Assembly (NCBI RefSeq): GCF_004801305.1
Contig: NZ_SSOD01000016.1
Coordinates: 51,480-115,479 of the forward strand
Origin: Pseudothauera rhizosphaerae
GTDB lineage: Bacteria; Pseudomonadota; Gammaproteobacteria; Burkholderiales; Rhodocyclaceae
Reading direction: 5' to 3'
Length of the DNA stretch: 64,000 nucleotides
Made by a program: the position numbers and the translations under genes. The notes below the pieces were generated by a model that ran no database searches, was not told where the DNA came from, and was given only the letters and a program-made list of their open reading frames with translations. Positions 1 through 10,040 of this stretch are shown piece by piece; the stretch's first letter is position 1; each line of letters starts with the position of its first letter.

Positions 1-1376
<1,376 letters not shown>

Positions 1377-1421
1377 GGTCTGTCATCGGCCTGTCACGCC
1401 GCCGCCATAGGCTAGGCGGCG

Positions 1422-2342
1422 ATGAAAAGCGCCGAACACCCCGAGCCCCTCAAGGTCCGCTCGATCTTCATGTCCGACATCCACCTGGGTACGCGGGGAT
1501 GCCAGGCGGACCGTCTGCTCGATTTCCTGCGCCACCACGAATCCGACAACCTCTTCCTGATCGGCGACATCGTGGACTTCTGGGCCATGAGCCGGGGCAT
1601 CCACTGGACGCCGGCGCAGAACACCGTGGTGCAGAAGATCCTGCGCGCCGCGCGCAAGGGCACCCAGGTGATCTTCGTGCCCGGCAACCACGACGAGGCC
1701 CTGCGGGAATACGTGGGCATCACCTTCGGCGACATCCGCCTGGAACACGACTACATCCACCGCACCGCCGACGGGCGGCGCTACCTGCTGCTGCACGGGG
1801 ACGAATACGACCAGGTCACCCGCTACCACCGCTGGGTCGCGGTGATCGGCGACGTGGCCTACAACGTGCTGGTGCGGATCAACGGCTGGCTGTCCCGGGC
1901 GCGCCGCCGGCTGGGCATCTCCGGCTACTGGTCGCTGGCCGGTTACGCCAAGCGCAAGGTCAAGACCGCCGTGAGCTTCATCTTCGACTTCGAGGACTCG
2001 GTGATCCACGGCGCCCGCGAGCGCGGCGTGGACGGTGTGATCTGCGGCCACATCCACTGGGCGTCGATGCGCGAGGTGGACGGCCTCACCTACGTCAATT
2101 GCGGCGACTGGGTGGATAGCTGCACGGCCATCGTCGAACACCTGGACGGCCGCCTGGAACTCATCGAATGGCGCGGGCACCGTTCGGACGCGCTGCGTGC
2201 CGGCAGGCCGGCCGCGCCGCCCACGGAAATCCCCGAACTCGCGGAAAACGCCCTCGCCGCTATCCCGGATTCACCCACCCTGTCCGCCGCCATTCCTCAG
2301 TTCCTGCTGCGCCGCCCGGACGCGGGCAACAGCGGCAGATAG
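1422..2342 (+). CDS. LpxH-like calcineurin-type metallophosphoesterase
   Basis: 306 residues. The five metallophosphoesterase blocks are visible in order: DIHLG near residue 18, GDIVDFW near 47, GNHDE near 88, a lone HGDE near 125 and GHIHW near 208, all needed for a binuclear Mn/Fe-type centre. The middle segment with a basic helix (SLAGYAKRKVKTAVSF) is the kind seen in membrane-associated UDP-2,3-diacylglucosamine diphosphatase relatives acting in lipid A synthesis. It is about 60 residues longer than classical LpxH, so the substrate is uncertain and no symbol is given. A GC-rich hairpin (about 1400-1421) lies just before the start and no strong ribosome binding site is seen. Its last 46 bases overlap the end of the convergent MFS gene. 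Confidence 0.8.
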   Translation: MKSAEHPEPLKVRSIFMSDIHLGTRGCQADRLLDFLRHHESDNLFLIGDIVDFWAMSRGIHWTPAQNTVVQKILRAARKGTQVIFVPGNHDEALREYVGITFGDIRLEHDYIHRTADGRRYLLLHGDEYDQVTRYHRWVAVIGDVAYNVLVRINGWLSRARRRLGISGYWSLAGYAKRKVKTAVSFIFDFEDSVIHGARERGVDGVICGHIHWASMREVDGLTYVNCGDWVDSCTAIVEHLDGRLELIEWRGHRSDALRAGRPAAPPTEIPELAENALAAIPDSPTLSAAIPQFLLRRPDAGNSGR

Positions 2343-3520
2343 CTCAGCGCCTGCAGCGCGATCAGCCCCACGAAGGCGATCGTCAGCGCGCCCGCGGTGC
2401 CGTGGCCGGCGGCCTGCAGGGCATCGAGCGCCAGCCCCAGCCCCCACTGCACGGCGAATGCACCCAGAAAGGCCATCAGGTTGACCGAGGTGCTGACGCG
2501 TGCGAACACCTCCCGCGGGAAATAAGCCGAGGCGGCCAGATAAGTCTGCGAATTCACCGCAGACAGGGCGCCGAGCAGGAACCACAGCGGCGCATGCGGC
2601 CCCCAGTCCAGCAGGATCAGCACCTGTACCGCAAGCATGCCGGCATAGCCGGCCTGCAGCAGGTTGACCGGACGCACCCCGGCGCGAGCCATGCGCACGC
2701 CGAACACACCGATGCCGAGTTGCCCGGCGAGCATGCCGGAATTGAGCGCCAGCAGCAGCGCGGCAGCCCGTTCCAGGGTCAGGCCGTTGACGTGCATCAT
2801 CCACGGCACCGCCCACAGGCTCTGCAGCGCCATGAAGCCCCCGGTGAACAGGGCCGCCGAGCCGGCAAAGCGCAGGAAACCTCGGGACGTGTAGATGCCG
2901 GCCACGGAACGCAGCGCCTGGGCGAGGCCGTCTTTCGACCCATGGCTGGCCTCGTCCGGCAGCGACAGGAAGATCCACGCTGCAATGCCCGCCGCGATGG
3001 CGGCGACGATCCAGAACACCCCGCGCCAGCCCAGCACCGGCAGCACCGCCTCCACCGGCGCGCTGGCGGTCAGCGCGCCCAGTGCGCCCGCGGCCATGAT
3101 GAAGCCGGTCATGGAACTCTGGCGCTCGGCCGGATACCACATGGCGAAGCCCTTCAGCGCCCCCATCAGGCAGGCCGACACCCCCAGGCCGATCAGCGCG
3201 CGCGCCGGCCCCAGCGTACCGAGGGAATCGCCCAGCGCAAAGGCAACCGCCCCGAGCGCGGTCAGCACCAGCAGCCCGCCCTCGACCCGGCGCGGCCCGT
3301 AGCGGTCCAGCGCGATGCCCACCGGAATCTGCGCCAGCGCGAAGGACAGGAAATAGGTGCTGGTGAGCAGGCCCAGCTCGGCGGCGGACAGGCCGAGTTC
3401 GCCGGTCAGCGCCGGCGAGATCACCGCATTGACCGTGCGCAGCAGGTAGGACAGGTAATACCCCAGTGCGAACGGCAGGAAGATCCTGCCCCAGCTTCCC
3501 GCTCCGCCGTCGTGCCGCAT
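2297..3520 (-). CDS. Major facilitator superfamily permease
   Basis: About 407 residues from the ATG at 3520; an in-frame ATG at 3559 would add 13 residues of poor quality. Around 12 hydrophobic helices. The N-terminal half carries the MFS loop signature RYGPRRV after helix 2, and the sequence before it (YYLSYLLRTVNAVISPAL) resembles drug/sugar-phosphate-type DHA families. It sits in the inner membrane as a proton-coupled or facilitated transporter of unknown substrate. It is transcribed divergently from the hemerythrin operon, and the intervening region holds an FNR/DNR-like box, so the two may share control. The 3' end overlaps the phosphoesterase gene tail to tail. Confidence 0.85.
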   Translation of the reverse strand: MRHDGGAGSWGRIFLPFALGYYLSYLLRTVNAVISPALTGELGLSAAELGLLTSTYFLSFALAQIPVGIALDRYGPRRVEGGLLVLTALGAVAFALGDSLGTLGPARALIGLGVSACLMGALKGFAMWYPAERQSSMTGFIMAAGALGALTASAPVEAVLPVLGWRGVFWIVAAIAAGIAAWIFLSLPDEASHGSKDGLAQALRSVAGIYTSRGFLRFAGSAALFTGGFMALQSLWAVPWMMHVNGLTLERAAALLLALNSGMLAGQLGIGVFGVRMARAGVRPVNLLQAGYAGMLAVQVLILLDWGPHAPLWFLLGALSAVNSQTYLAASAYFPREVFARVSTSVNLMAFLGAFAVQWGLGLALDALQAAGHGTAGALTIAFVGLIALQALSYLPLLPASGRRSRN

Positions 3521-3612
3521 TGGCCACCCCCGATGATCGAAGGGCGAATTCTGCACCACAACGGGGCACGGCCGAACTGCCGAAAACCCCAGTTGCAGAT
3601 GGTCCCGGCGGT

Positions 3613-3626
3613 TTGACTCGAATCAA
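3613..3626. promoter_or_regulatory. FNR/DNR-type box upstream of the hemerythrin operon
   Basis: TTGACTCGAATCAA is a 14-base dyad matching the CRP/FNR-superfamily pattern TTGAY-N4-RTCAA used by FNR, DNR and NNR regulators. Its centre is about 61 bases before the hemerythrin ATG, which would put it near -41 if transcription starts around 3661. It lies in the divergent region shared with the MFS gene. A second box of the same type sits upstream of the other hemerythrin gene (14797-14810). Confidence 0.7.
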
Positions 3627-3680
3627 GGCCGTCGCCCGACCGATTCGGAGAATTGGGCCACCCCACAGGAGATCACGCCC

Positions 3681-4148
3681 ATGAGCACCCTCACCGAATT
3701 GATGACCCACGACCACCGCCAATGCGACGAGGCCTTTGCCAGCGCCGAGCGCCACGCGCGGCGCGGCGAGTGGGAGGTCGCGCACGCCGCGCTGGGCATG
3801 TTCGCGCGCGCGCTGAACACCCACTTCGGCGCCGAGGAAGCCATCCTCTTTCCCCGCTTCGAGCAGGCCACCGGCATGACCCACGGCCCCACCATGGTCA
3901 TGCGCGAGGAGCACCGCGAACTGCGCGCCGCGCTGGCCCGCCTGCAGCAGGCCATCGCCGAGCGCGACATGGACGAATATGCCGGCGAGGCCGAGACCCT
4001 GCTGATCATGCTGCAGCAGCACAACATGAAGGAAGAGAACATCCTCTACCCCATGTGCGACCGCCACCTGCAGGCGCAGCGCGAGGACCTGGCACTGGCC
4101 ATCGGCCATGAGCTCGCCGGCGCTGCCGGCGCGGAGCTGCCGCAATGA
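3681..4148 (+). CDS. Hemerythrin-domain protein
   Basis: 155 residues, nearly all one HHE-type hemerythrin four-helix bundle. Diiron ligand candidates are visible: the H of THDHR near residue 10, HFGAEE near 50, EEHRE near 80 and HNMKEENILYP near 115-122. Such soluble proteins bind O2 or NO or supply iron for Fe-S repair. An AGGAG ribosome binding site precedes the ATG, and the stop overlaps the next ATG (ATGA), so translation is coupled to the DUF2249 gene. The FNR/DNR-type box upstream suggests induction at low oxygen or by NO. Function is inferred from family and context. Confidence 0.88.
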   Translation: MSTLTELMTHDHRQCDEAFASAERHARRGEWEVAHAALGMFARALNTHFGAEEAILFPRFEQATGMTHGPTMVMREEHRELRAALARLQQAIAERDMDEYAGEAETLLIMLQQHNMKEENILYPMCDRHLQAQREDLALAIGHELAGAAGAELPQ

Positions 4149-4360
4149 GCGACCGCTTGGTGGATGCCCGCGGCCTGGAGCCGCCCGAACCCTTCGAACT
4201 GGCCATGGAAGCGCTGGCCGACCTGCCCCGGGGGGCCGTGCTCACCCTGCTGCTGGATCGCACGCCGTGGCCGCTGCTGCGCATCCTGGACCGGGACGGC
4301 GTGCGCTACGAGTACGAGGTGCGCGACGATGCGGTCGAAGTGCGCATCGGTGGCCTATGA
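4145..4360 (+). CDS. DUF2249 domain protein
   Basis: 71 residues, one compact DUF2249 domain: the opening VDARGLEPPEPFELAMEAL and a strand-rich second half fit the SirA/TusA-like fold of this family. Members are usually next to hemerythrins, NnrS-like membrane proteins and denitrification genes in facultative anaerobes. It overlaps the hemerythrin stop by four bases and so is the second gene of that operon. No catalytic cysteine is present, so it is not a sulfur carrier of the TusA kind. Its biochemical role is unknown. Confidence 0.85.
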   Translation: MSDRLVDARGLEPPEPFELAMEALADLPRGAVLTLLLDRTPWPLLRILDRDGVRYEYEVRDDAVEVRIGGL

Positions 4361-4409
4361 ACCGCTGTACGACCGCCCCGGCAGGGGCCCGCTTCAGCGT
4401 GGCCGGACA

Positions 4410-5702
4410 ATGCGTGGCATGCAGGGTGCTGCCGTGAGCGCCGGCCAGCGTTCGCTCAGCTACGAGGCCACCCCGCCCTTCCACGTCCCGCTGTCCTTCT
4501 TTCTCGCCGCACCGCTGTTCGGCGTGGCCGCGGGGCTGTATCTGCTCGCCCAGCCGGAAGCCCTCGCCTCGCGGTGGACGCCCGGCGCCCTCGCGCTGAC
4601 GCATCTCGTCACCGTGGGCTTCATGCTGCTGGTCATGTTCGGTGCGCTGATGCAGGTGCTGCCGGTGGTGGCCGGCGCCAGCGTTCCGGCGATCCGCCCC
4701 GTCGCGGCCGGCGTCCATGGGCTGGCGAGCAGCGGTGCGATCGCGCTGGCTTCCGGCCTGGCGGCGGGCCGGCCCGTCCTGCTGCAGGCCGGCGGCGGCC
4801 TGCTCGGCGCCGCCATCCTGCTCTTCCTCGGCGCCGCCGCCGTCGGCCTGCACCGCAGCGCGGCCAGCCGCGTCACCGGGCGCGATCTGCGCATCGCGCT
4901 GATCGGCCTCGCCGTCACCGGCGCGCTCGGCATCGTGCTGGTGCTGGCCTTGTCCCGCGGCCTGGCCGTGCCGCTGGTGGAACTCGCCAACCTGCACGCG
5001 GGCTGGGGCTGGCTGGGCTGGGGCGGCGTGCTGCTGGCGGCGACGAGCTGGGTGGTGGTGCCCATGTTCCAGATCACGCCCAGCTACCCGGCCTGGCTCA
5101 CGCGCTTCTGGGCGCCGCTGGTGCTCGCGGTGCTGGCTCTGTGGAGTGCGCTCGGCCTGGGCGGCTCCGCGGCCGGAACGCGCATCGGCCCGTGGCTGCT
5201 GGCGCCCCTCGCGCTATGTTTCGCAGCAGCCACGCTGTGGCTGATGCGGCGCACCCGCCGCCCGCATCCGGACGCGGGTTTCCGCACGCTGCAACTGGCC
5301 ATGCTCAGCATCGCGGCGGGTGCCCTCTGTGCCCTGGCCGCCACCTCGCTGGAACACGGTTTCTGGCCCGTCGCCGCGGGCGTCCTGGTGTTGCACGGCG
5401 GCTTCGTCGGCGCGATTTCCGCCATGCTCTACAAGATCGTGCCCTTCCTCGCCTGGCTGCACCTGACCCAGGCGCGCGTGAAGGCACCCAACATGAAGAA
5501 GCTACTGCCCGACGCCCCCATGCGCCGCCAACTCCTGCTCCATGCGATCACCCTGCCCGCGCTGCTGGCCGCGGCCTCGGGCCACGCCTGGGCCGGTCGC
5601 ATCGCCGGGCTGCTGGTGACGGCGGAATTCGGCTGGCTACTGGCGAATCTCGCCGGCACCGCCCTGCGCTGGCGGCGGGTCATGGGCGAAAGCGGGCGCT
5701 GA
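4410..5702 (+). CDS. Polytopic membrane protein resembling haem-copper oxidase subunit I / NnrS group
   Basis: About 430 residues with 11-12 hydrophobic helices. Conserved histidines sit inside helices (THLVTVGFMLLVMFGALMQ, NLHAGWGW, HGGFVGAISAMLYKIVPFLAW), which recalls haem-ligating positions in haem-copper oxidase subunit I and NnrS-type proteins. The start is uncertain: ATG at 4410, ATG at 4419 or GTG at 4434, the last with AGGG seven bases before it. It is the third gene after the hemerythrin and DUF2249, a trio typical of NO/low-oxygen responses. It is probably an inner-membrane haem protein, but haem binding and role are inference. A canonical oxidase is unlikely because the copper-site pattern is not evident. 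Confidence 0.65.
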   Translation: MRGMQGAAVSAGQRSLSYEATPPFHVPLSFFLAAPLFGVAAGLYLLAQPEALASRWTPGALALTHLVTVGFMLLVMFGALMQVLPVVAGASVPAIRPVAAGVHGLASSGAIALASGLAAGRPVLLQAGGGLLGAAILLFLGAAAVGLHRSAASRVTGRDLRIALIGLAVTGALGIVLVLALSRGLAVPLVELANLHAGWGWLGWGGVLLAATSWVVVPMFQITPSYPAWLTRFWAPLVLAVLALWSALGLGGSAAGTRIGPWLLAPLALCFAAATLWLMRRTRRPHPDAGFRTLQLAMLSIAAGALCALAATSLEHGFWPVAAGVLVLHGGFVGAISAMLYKIVPFLAWLHLTQARVKAPNMKKLLPDAPMRRQLLLHAITLPALLAAASGHAWAGRIAGLLVTAEFGWLLANLAGTALRWRRVMGESGR

Positions 5703-5717
5703 CCGCAGCGGCCGCGA

Positions 5718-6266
5718 TCAGGCGCGCGGGCCGCCCTGTAAGGTTTCCGGTTCCACCTGCACCGTGCGCTGGCCATCGGTCACCCACATCTGGCCGTCCT
5801 GGATGGTGAACTGCAAGCGCATGCTACGCTCGGTCAGTTCGGCCAGCGCCGGGGCCGTCTCGGGGGGCAGCTTGAGCACGGTGAGCTTGTCCTGGCGCGC
5901 GAGCTTGTCGCGCACGCCCTGCCACCAGATGTCCGCCGCGCGGCCATAGCTCAGGATCACGACGCCGTCGGCCCGGTTGCAGGCCTTGCGGATCCACTTC
6001 TCGTCCGGCTGGCCCACGTCGATCCAGCGCCGGATGTGGCCGGTCAGGTCGCGCAGCCACAGATCGGGCTCGTCGTCCACGCACAGGCCCTTGCCCGAGG
6101 CCAGCCCCTCCTCGGCAAACAGCGCGAACGCCAGCAGGCGCACCATCATGCGCTCGTCGGTCTCGGACGGATGGCGGGCCAGGGTGAGGTTGTGGGTGGC
6201 GTAGTAGCCGCGATCCATGTCGGCGATCTGCAGCTCGGCCTTGTAGATGGTTGCCTTGAGGGCCAT
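5718..6266 (-). CDS. yaeQ: YaeQ family protein
   Basis: 182 residues from the ATG at 6266, where the family's usual opening MALKATIYKAELQIADMD begins; an upstream in-frame ATG would add 24 unlikely residues. YaeQ proteins have a PD-(D/E)XK-nuclease-like fold, and this one keeps the typical segments ARHPSETDERMMVRLLAF, DLWLRDLTGHI and QVGQPDEKWIRKA-like core. In enterobacteria the gene was linked to suppression of RfaH-dependent defects, but its true activity is not settled. It is convergent with the membrane protein gene ending at 5702, 15 bases away. Confidence 0.92.
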   Translation of the reverse strand: MALKATIYKAELQIADMDRGYYATHNLTLARHPSETDERMMVRLLAFALFAEEGLASGKGLCVDDEPDLWLRDLTGHIRRWIDVGQPDEKWIRKACNRADGVVILSYGRAADIWWQGVRDKLARQDKLTVLKLPPETAPALAELTERSMRLQFTIQDGQMWVTDGQRTVQVEPETLQGGPRA

Positions 6267-6495
6267 GGGGGGCGTTCCGGTACGGGGCGCCATTCTGGCA
6301 GTCCTGCCGCGGGCGGGCAATCGGCACGAGCAATTCATCTGCTGCCGACAATCCGCGGGATGTCTTCGGCAATCAGGCGACTACGGTCCCGTGCAAAGGG
6401 TATATTCCATGCTGCTACGACAGTGCGAAGATTTCAGCCTTGGCGCAGCCCTGCCTTCCTTCTTCTCGGAACCGTTCACCAACGGAGATTCCCCG

Positions 6496-7542
6496 ATGAC
6501 CGATCCCATTCCCTCACCCACGAATCCATCCGCCACCTTAGGCCGGCCCGGCATTGCGACCGGTATGCACGTGACGGCATCCATCGGGGTTGGCTACGAG
6601 AAACAGGTCGATATGGGGAAACTGAGCAATCGCCACGCCCTACGCGTTTTCGACCCCGACCAGAGCAAGTGGCGGTTTCCGAAGGTAAAGCAGCGCATCG
6701 AACACGCTGGGCAGAAGCTGCTTGCAGTCATGTACAAGGAGGATTCACGTCTGGGAACCGAGAAGGAAAGGTTCTGGTCCTTGTTGGTGCTCAGCGAATG
6801 GCAAGAAGTCCAGGCAGCGGACGAGCGTGGCGCTCCGGCGCGCTGGATTGCCGCCAGAGATCTGGAGCCGGGTCGGCATGTCTTGAAGCTGGCTATCAAT
6901 GACGCCAAAGGCCCGTGGGCCGAGATCATGAAGATCGAGCCCCCGCCGCCCAAGTGGGAAAAATTCCAGAACGTCCCGGTGCAAGAGATTGTCCTGATCG
7001 ACAGCGATTCGTATGTCGTCAACAACGTGCTGTGCCGCGCGACCTCCGTACCCGCCCCGCCGCCGGTCAAGAAGCGCCTGGTTTATCCACTGAAGGATTT
7101 CCCCCTCCTCAACTTCGTACCCCAGCCCGAGACCCTGTCCCTGGCCCAGGCCGAAATCTGGTACCGCAAGAGTGCCGCCCTGCTGCCCCGTTGCGCGGGC
7201 GAATCGGCTGATCCCTTGGCCCGCGTGCGCGCAATGCTGGATCTGAAGCAACGCATGCGTGAGGTGGCCGCCAAGGCAGCCATCGAAACCAAGCTGTGCG
7301 GCGAATTCATCAAGAAGCACCCTTTGCCGGCGCTGGAAGAACTGGTGCCGGATGCGGTAGGGCTTGCCCCCGACGCCCTGCAACGGGCCGTCACCGCTGC
7401 GGTTGACGTGCTCGCCGCGCCGGGGGATCGGCGCTACTCGGAGTTCACCGGTGGCATGGAGGGCCATCGGGTGTGGAGCAGCGATGGGTATTGGGAGTTC
7501 GATGGCGATCGTTGGGTGCTGAGCGCAAAACCGAATCAATGA
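6496..7542 (+). CDS. Hypothetical protein, family not recognised
   Basis: 348 residues from the ATG at 6496, chosen because GGAG lies eight bases upstream; the open frame extends further upstream but without a good start. It appears soluble: no signal peptide or membrane helix. Visible features are a basic N-terminal third, a proline run before residue 160 (EPPPPKWEKF), a second APPPVKKR stretch near 190, an alpha-helical region with KQRMREVAAKAA, and a Trp-rich C-terminus. Codon use is somewhat less GC-rich than its neighbours. It is a monocistronic gene between YaeQ (divergent) and the PdsS kinase (convergent, five bases away). I cannot assign a function. Confidence 0.7.
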   Translation: MTDPIPSPTNPSATLGRPGIATGMHVTASIGVGYEKQVDMGKLSNRHALRVFDPDQSKWRFPKVKQRIEHAGQKLLAVMYKEDSRLGTEKERFWSLLVLSEWQEVQAADERGAPARWIAARDLEPGRHVLKLAINDAKGPWAEIMKIEPPPPKWEKFQNVPVQEIVLIDSDSYVVNNVLCRATSVPAPPPVKKRLVYPLKDFPLLNFVPQPETLSLAQAEIWYRKSAALLPRCAGESADPLARVRAMLDLKQRMREVAAKAAIETKLCGEFIKKHPLPALEELVPDAVGLAPDALQRAVTAAVDVLAAPGDRRYSEFTGGMEGHRVWSSDGYWEFDGDRWVLSAKPNQ

Positions 7543-7547
7543 CACTG

Positions 7548-9158
7548 TTACGCCAGCCGCAGCACCGCGCTGACGCACACCCCGTCGCCGCCGGGCAGGT
7601 TGGCCGCGTTCAGGCTGCCTCCGTGGAAGGCAGCGATCATGCGCGCCACGTAGAGGCCGAGGCCCAGGTGGGGTTCGGCGGAGGATTCGGTCTTGCGCGC
7701 CGACACCATGGCCTCGAACAGCCGCCCTTCCAGTTCGGCCGGCAGCAGCGGGCCGCGGTTGATGACCGACAGCGTGGCGCTGGTCAGTTCGAACTTGAGC
7801 ACGACGCGGATGGCAGTGCCCGGGACGGCGAAATCGACCGCGTTATCCACCAGCTTGTCGAGCATCTGCGCGGCCAGATCCGGCGCGCCGCGCACCCACA
7901 CCGGATAGGGCGGCAATTCGGCCTCGAAGCGATGGGCGGGATGCACGGCACGATAGCCTTCCACGCACTCGCCCACCAGCGCGCGCAGGTCGAAGCGCTC
8001 GCTTTCGGTCGTCGCCAGGGCCTGTTCCAGCCGCGTGGCCTCGCTCATGCGGGAAAGGATTTTCGACAGGCGCGCGATGCCCGTCTCCGCCCGCTCCATG
8101 TAGGGGCGTGCGGCCTCGGGCAGCGCTTCGGCGTGCAGGTTCTCCAGCGAGGAGCGCACCACGGCGACCGGGGTGCGCAGTTCGTGGGAGAGCCGGCTCG
8201 CCATGCTTTCCAGATAGGTGTGGTGGCGCGCCAGGCGTTCGAGCAGCGCGGAGAAGCTGCGGGAGAGATCGCCGATCTCGTCGCCGGCCTTGGAGGCGGC
8301 GAGCGGCGCGGCGATGCGGCCGTGGCCGTCGATGGCGCGCTCGGCCTCGTCCCGCAGGCGGCGGATGCGCCAAGAGAGGCGCGAGGCGAAACCCAGCACC
8401 AGCACCGCCAGCGCGCCGAAGCCGGCCAGGGTGAGCAGCAGCAGGCGTTCCAGGGCGTGCTGGCGCAAGGACAATACGGAGTCGGAGCGCTCCTCCACCA
8501 CCACCGCGCCGAGCACGCGGCTGCCCTCCCAGATGGGATGCGCCGCGGAGACCACCAGCGCCCGGCCGTCCACCGTGGTGCGCACCTGGGCGCCGGGGAT
8601 GCCCAGCAGCGCGTCGTGCACCTCCCGCCCGCGGGTGGGTGTCCAGTCCGCATCCATGCGTCCGCCGGGCGGCGGCACGATGCGGGCCACGATGACACGC
8701 CAGAAGCGGCGCCACAGGGGCTCCGGGGGTGCGGCCTCGGCCTCCAGGTTGCCGGCCAGCGCCAGCACGCGCAGGTCGCGGCTCACCACACTGATGCGTG
8801 AGGTGCTGCGCTGCACGCCGCGCAGGATGGCCTGGACCTCTTCCACCGCGCGCCGCTCGGCGGCCCGGTCGGCCGACGGCTCGACGATCTCCTCGCCGGG
8901 CAGCAGGGATTCGTCGGCGGCCACCCGGGAACTGGGCGACCACTCCTTCATGCCCAGCAGTTGCGGGCGCTCGTGCAGCGCGGTGGCGACTGCCCGCGCC
9001 GTGCCGATGAGCGCCTGCTGCTGGCCTTCCAGCAGGAAGGCCTCCGTCTCGGTGAGATAACGGTAGCCCACCCACGGCAGGGCCAGCAGCGGCAGCGCCA
9101 GCAGCGCGAGCTTGGTGCGCAGGCTGATGCGCCAGCGCGGGGCGGCGGCGTCGGCCAT
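7548..9158 (-). CDS. pdsS: Sensor histidine kinase of the proteobacterial dedicated sortase system (PdsS type)
   Basis: 536 residues. Order: cytoplasmic N-tail, membrane helix 1 (about residues 15-33), a periplasmic sensor of some 200 residues, helix 2 (about 235-255), HAMP region, HisKA with SHELRTPVAVVRSSLENL (phospho-acceptor His near 325), then HATPase with MLDKLVDNAVDFA (N box) and LGLGLYVARMIAAFHGG (G2 box). The ATG at 9158 shares its A with the TGA of the response regulator gene, so the two are coupled. Neighbouring sortase and target genes make this the kinase of the dedicated sortase module rather than a generic kinase. The sensed signal is unknown. Confidence 0.87.
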   Translation of the reverse strand: MADAAAPRWRISLRTKLALLALPLLALPWVGYRYLTETEAFLLEGQQQALIGTARAVATALHERPQLLGMKEWSPSSRVAADESLLPGEEIVEPSADRAAERRAVEEVQAILRGVQRSTSRISVVSRDLRVLALAGNLEAEAAPPEPLWRRFWRVIVARIVPPPGGRMDADWTPTRGREVHDALLGIPGAQVRTTVDGRALVVSAAHPIWEGSRVLGAVVVEERSDSVLSLRQHALERLLLLTLAGFGALAVLVLGFASRLSWRIRRLRDEAERAIDGHGRIAAPLAASKAGDEIGDLSRSFSALLERLARHHTYLESMASRLSHELRTPVAVVRSSLENLHAEALPEAARPYMERAETGIARLSKILSRMSEATRLEQALATTESERFDLRALVGECVEGYRAVHPAHRFEAELPPYPVWVRGAPDLAAQMLDKLVDNAVDFAVPGTAIRVVLKFELTSATLSVINRGPLLPAELEGRLFEAMVSARKTESSAEPHLGLGLYVARMIAAFHGGSLNAANLPGGDGVCVSAVLRLA

Positions 9159-9853
9159 CACTGCGCCTTCCAGCGGTAGCCCATGCCGTACACGCTCTCG
9201 ATGGCGTCGAAGCCCGCATCCACGGCCGCGAACTTGCGCCGGATGCGCTTCACGTGGGAGGTGATGGTGCCGTCGTCCACCAGCCGCGCGTCGTGCATCA
9301 ACTGGTCGCGGCTCTTCACGTGGCCGGGAGTCTTCGCCAGCGTGTGCACCATCCAGAACTCGGTCAGGGTCAGGTCCACCGGCTGCCCGCGCCATTGGGC
9401 GGCCAGGCGCATGGCGTCCAGGCGCAGGGGGCCGCGTTCGATGGCCTCCTCCTGCGCCTCCCCATCCGCCAGCGCGTCGATGCGGCGGAACAGCGCCGCG
9501 ATGCGCGCCAGCAGGTGGGGCATGGAGATGTCCTTGGTGAGGTAGTCGTCCGCCCCCAGGCGCAGGCCGGAGACCACGTCGAAATCGCTGTCCCGCGCGG
9601 TCAGGAAGATGATGGGCAGGCGCTTCGACAGGCCGCGCAGTTCGCTGCACAGGGTGAAGCCGCCCTCCGGCTCGTCCCCCAGGCCGATGTCGATCACCGC
9701 CAGGTCCGGCAGGCGCGCGCGGAAGGCGGCCAGGGCCTGCGGGCGGTCGGCGTAGGCGGCCACCTCGTAGCCTTGGCGCGCGAAGGCCGCGGCGTAGTTG
9801 TCGCGGATGGCGGCTTCGTCCTCGACGATGGCGATGCGGCGTCCCATGGGCAT
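9158..9853 (-). CDS. pdsR: Response regulator of the dedicated sortase system (PdsR type, OmpR-like)
   Basis: 231 residues from the ATG at 9853 (ATG at 9847, two codons on, is equally possible). The receiver domain has the acidic pair IVEDE, the phospho-Asp in AVIDIGLGDEPEGG near residue 55, the switch Thr in IFLTARD and the conserved Lys in YLTKDIS. The C-terminal winged helix (TLTEFWMVHTLAKTPG ... ITSHVKRIRRKF) is OmpR/PhoB-like. It presumably controls the divergent sortase-target gene; the 187 bases between (9854-10040) hold both promoters. Operator sites were not identified. It is co-translated with the kinase. Confidence 0.88.
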   Translation of the reverse strand: MPMGRRIAIVEDEAAIRDNYAAAFARQGYEVAAYADRPQALAAFRARLPDLAVIDIGLGDEPEGGFTLCSELRGLSKRLPIIFLTARDSDFDVVSGLRLGADDYLTKDISMPHLLARIAALFRRIDALADGEAQEEAIERGPLRLDAMRLAAQWRGQPVDLTLTEFWMVHTLAKTPGHVKSRDQLMHDARLVDDGTITSHVKRIRRKFAAVDAGFDAIESVYGMGYRWKAQ

Positions 9854-10040
9854 CTTCGCTGTTGATCCGGGGCGGACTATAGCACCGTGGCCGGGCGCTG
9901 CCGCCCGCCGCGCCAAGAGCCATTTTTCCGCCACATTTCGCCCCCGCTTCTCCCCTTTTGCCCCCGAATGCCGGCCCTGTCCGGCGCTGAAATGCCAACA
10001 CGGGCAAACGGCCCGGCCACCGCAAAAGGGAGAACAAGCA

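Noticed and set aside
2271..4145. 624-residue minus-strand ORF
   Set aside because: Shadow frame of the MFS and hemerythrin genes, without domain content.
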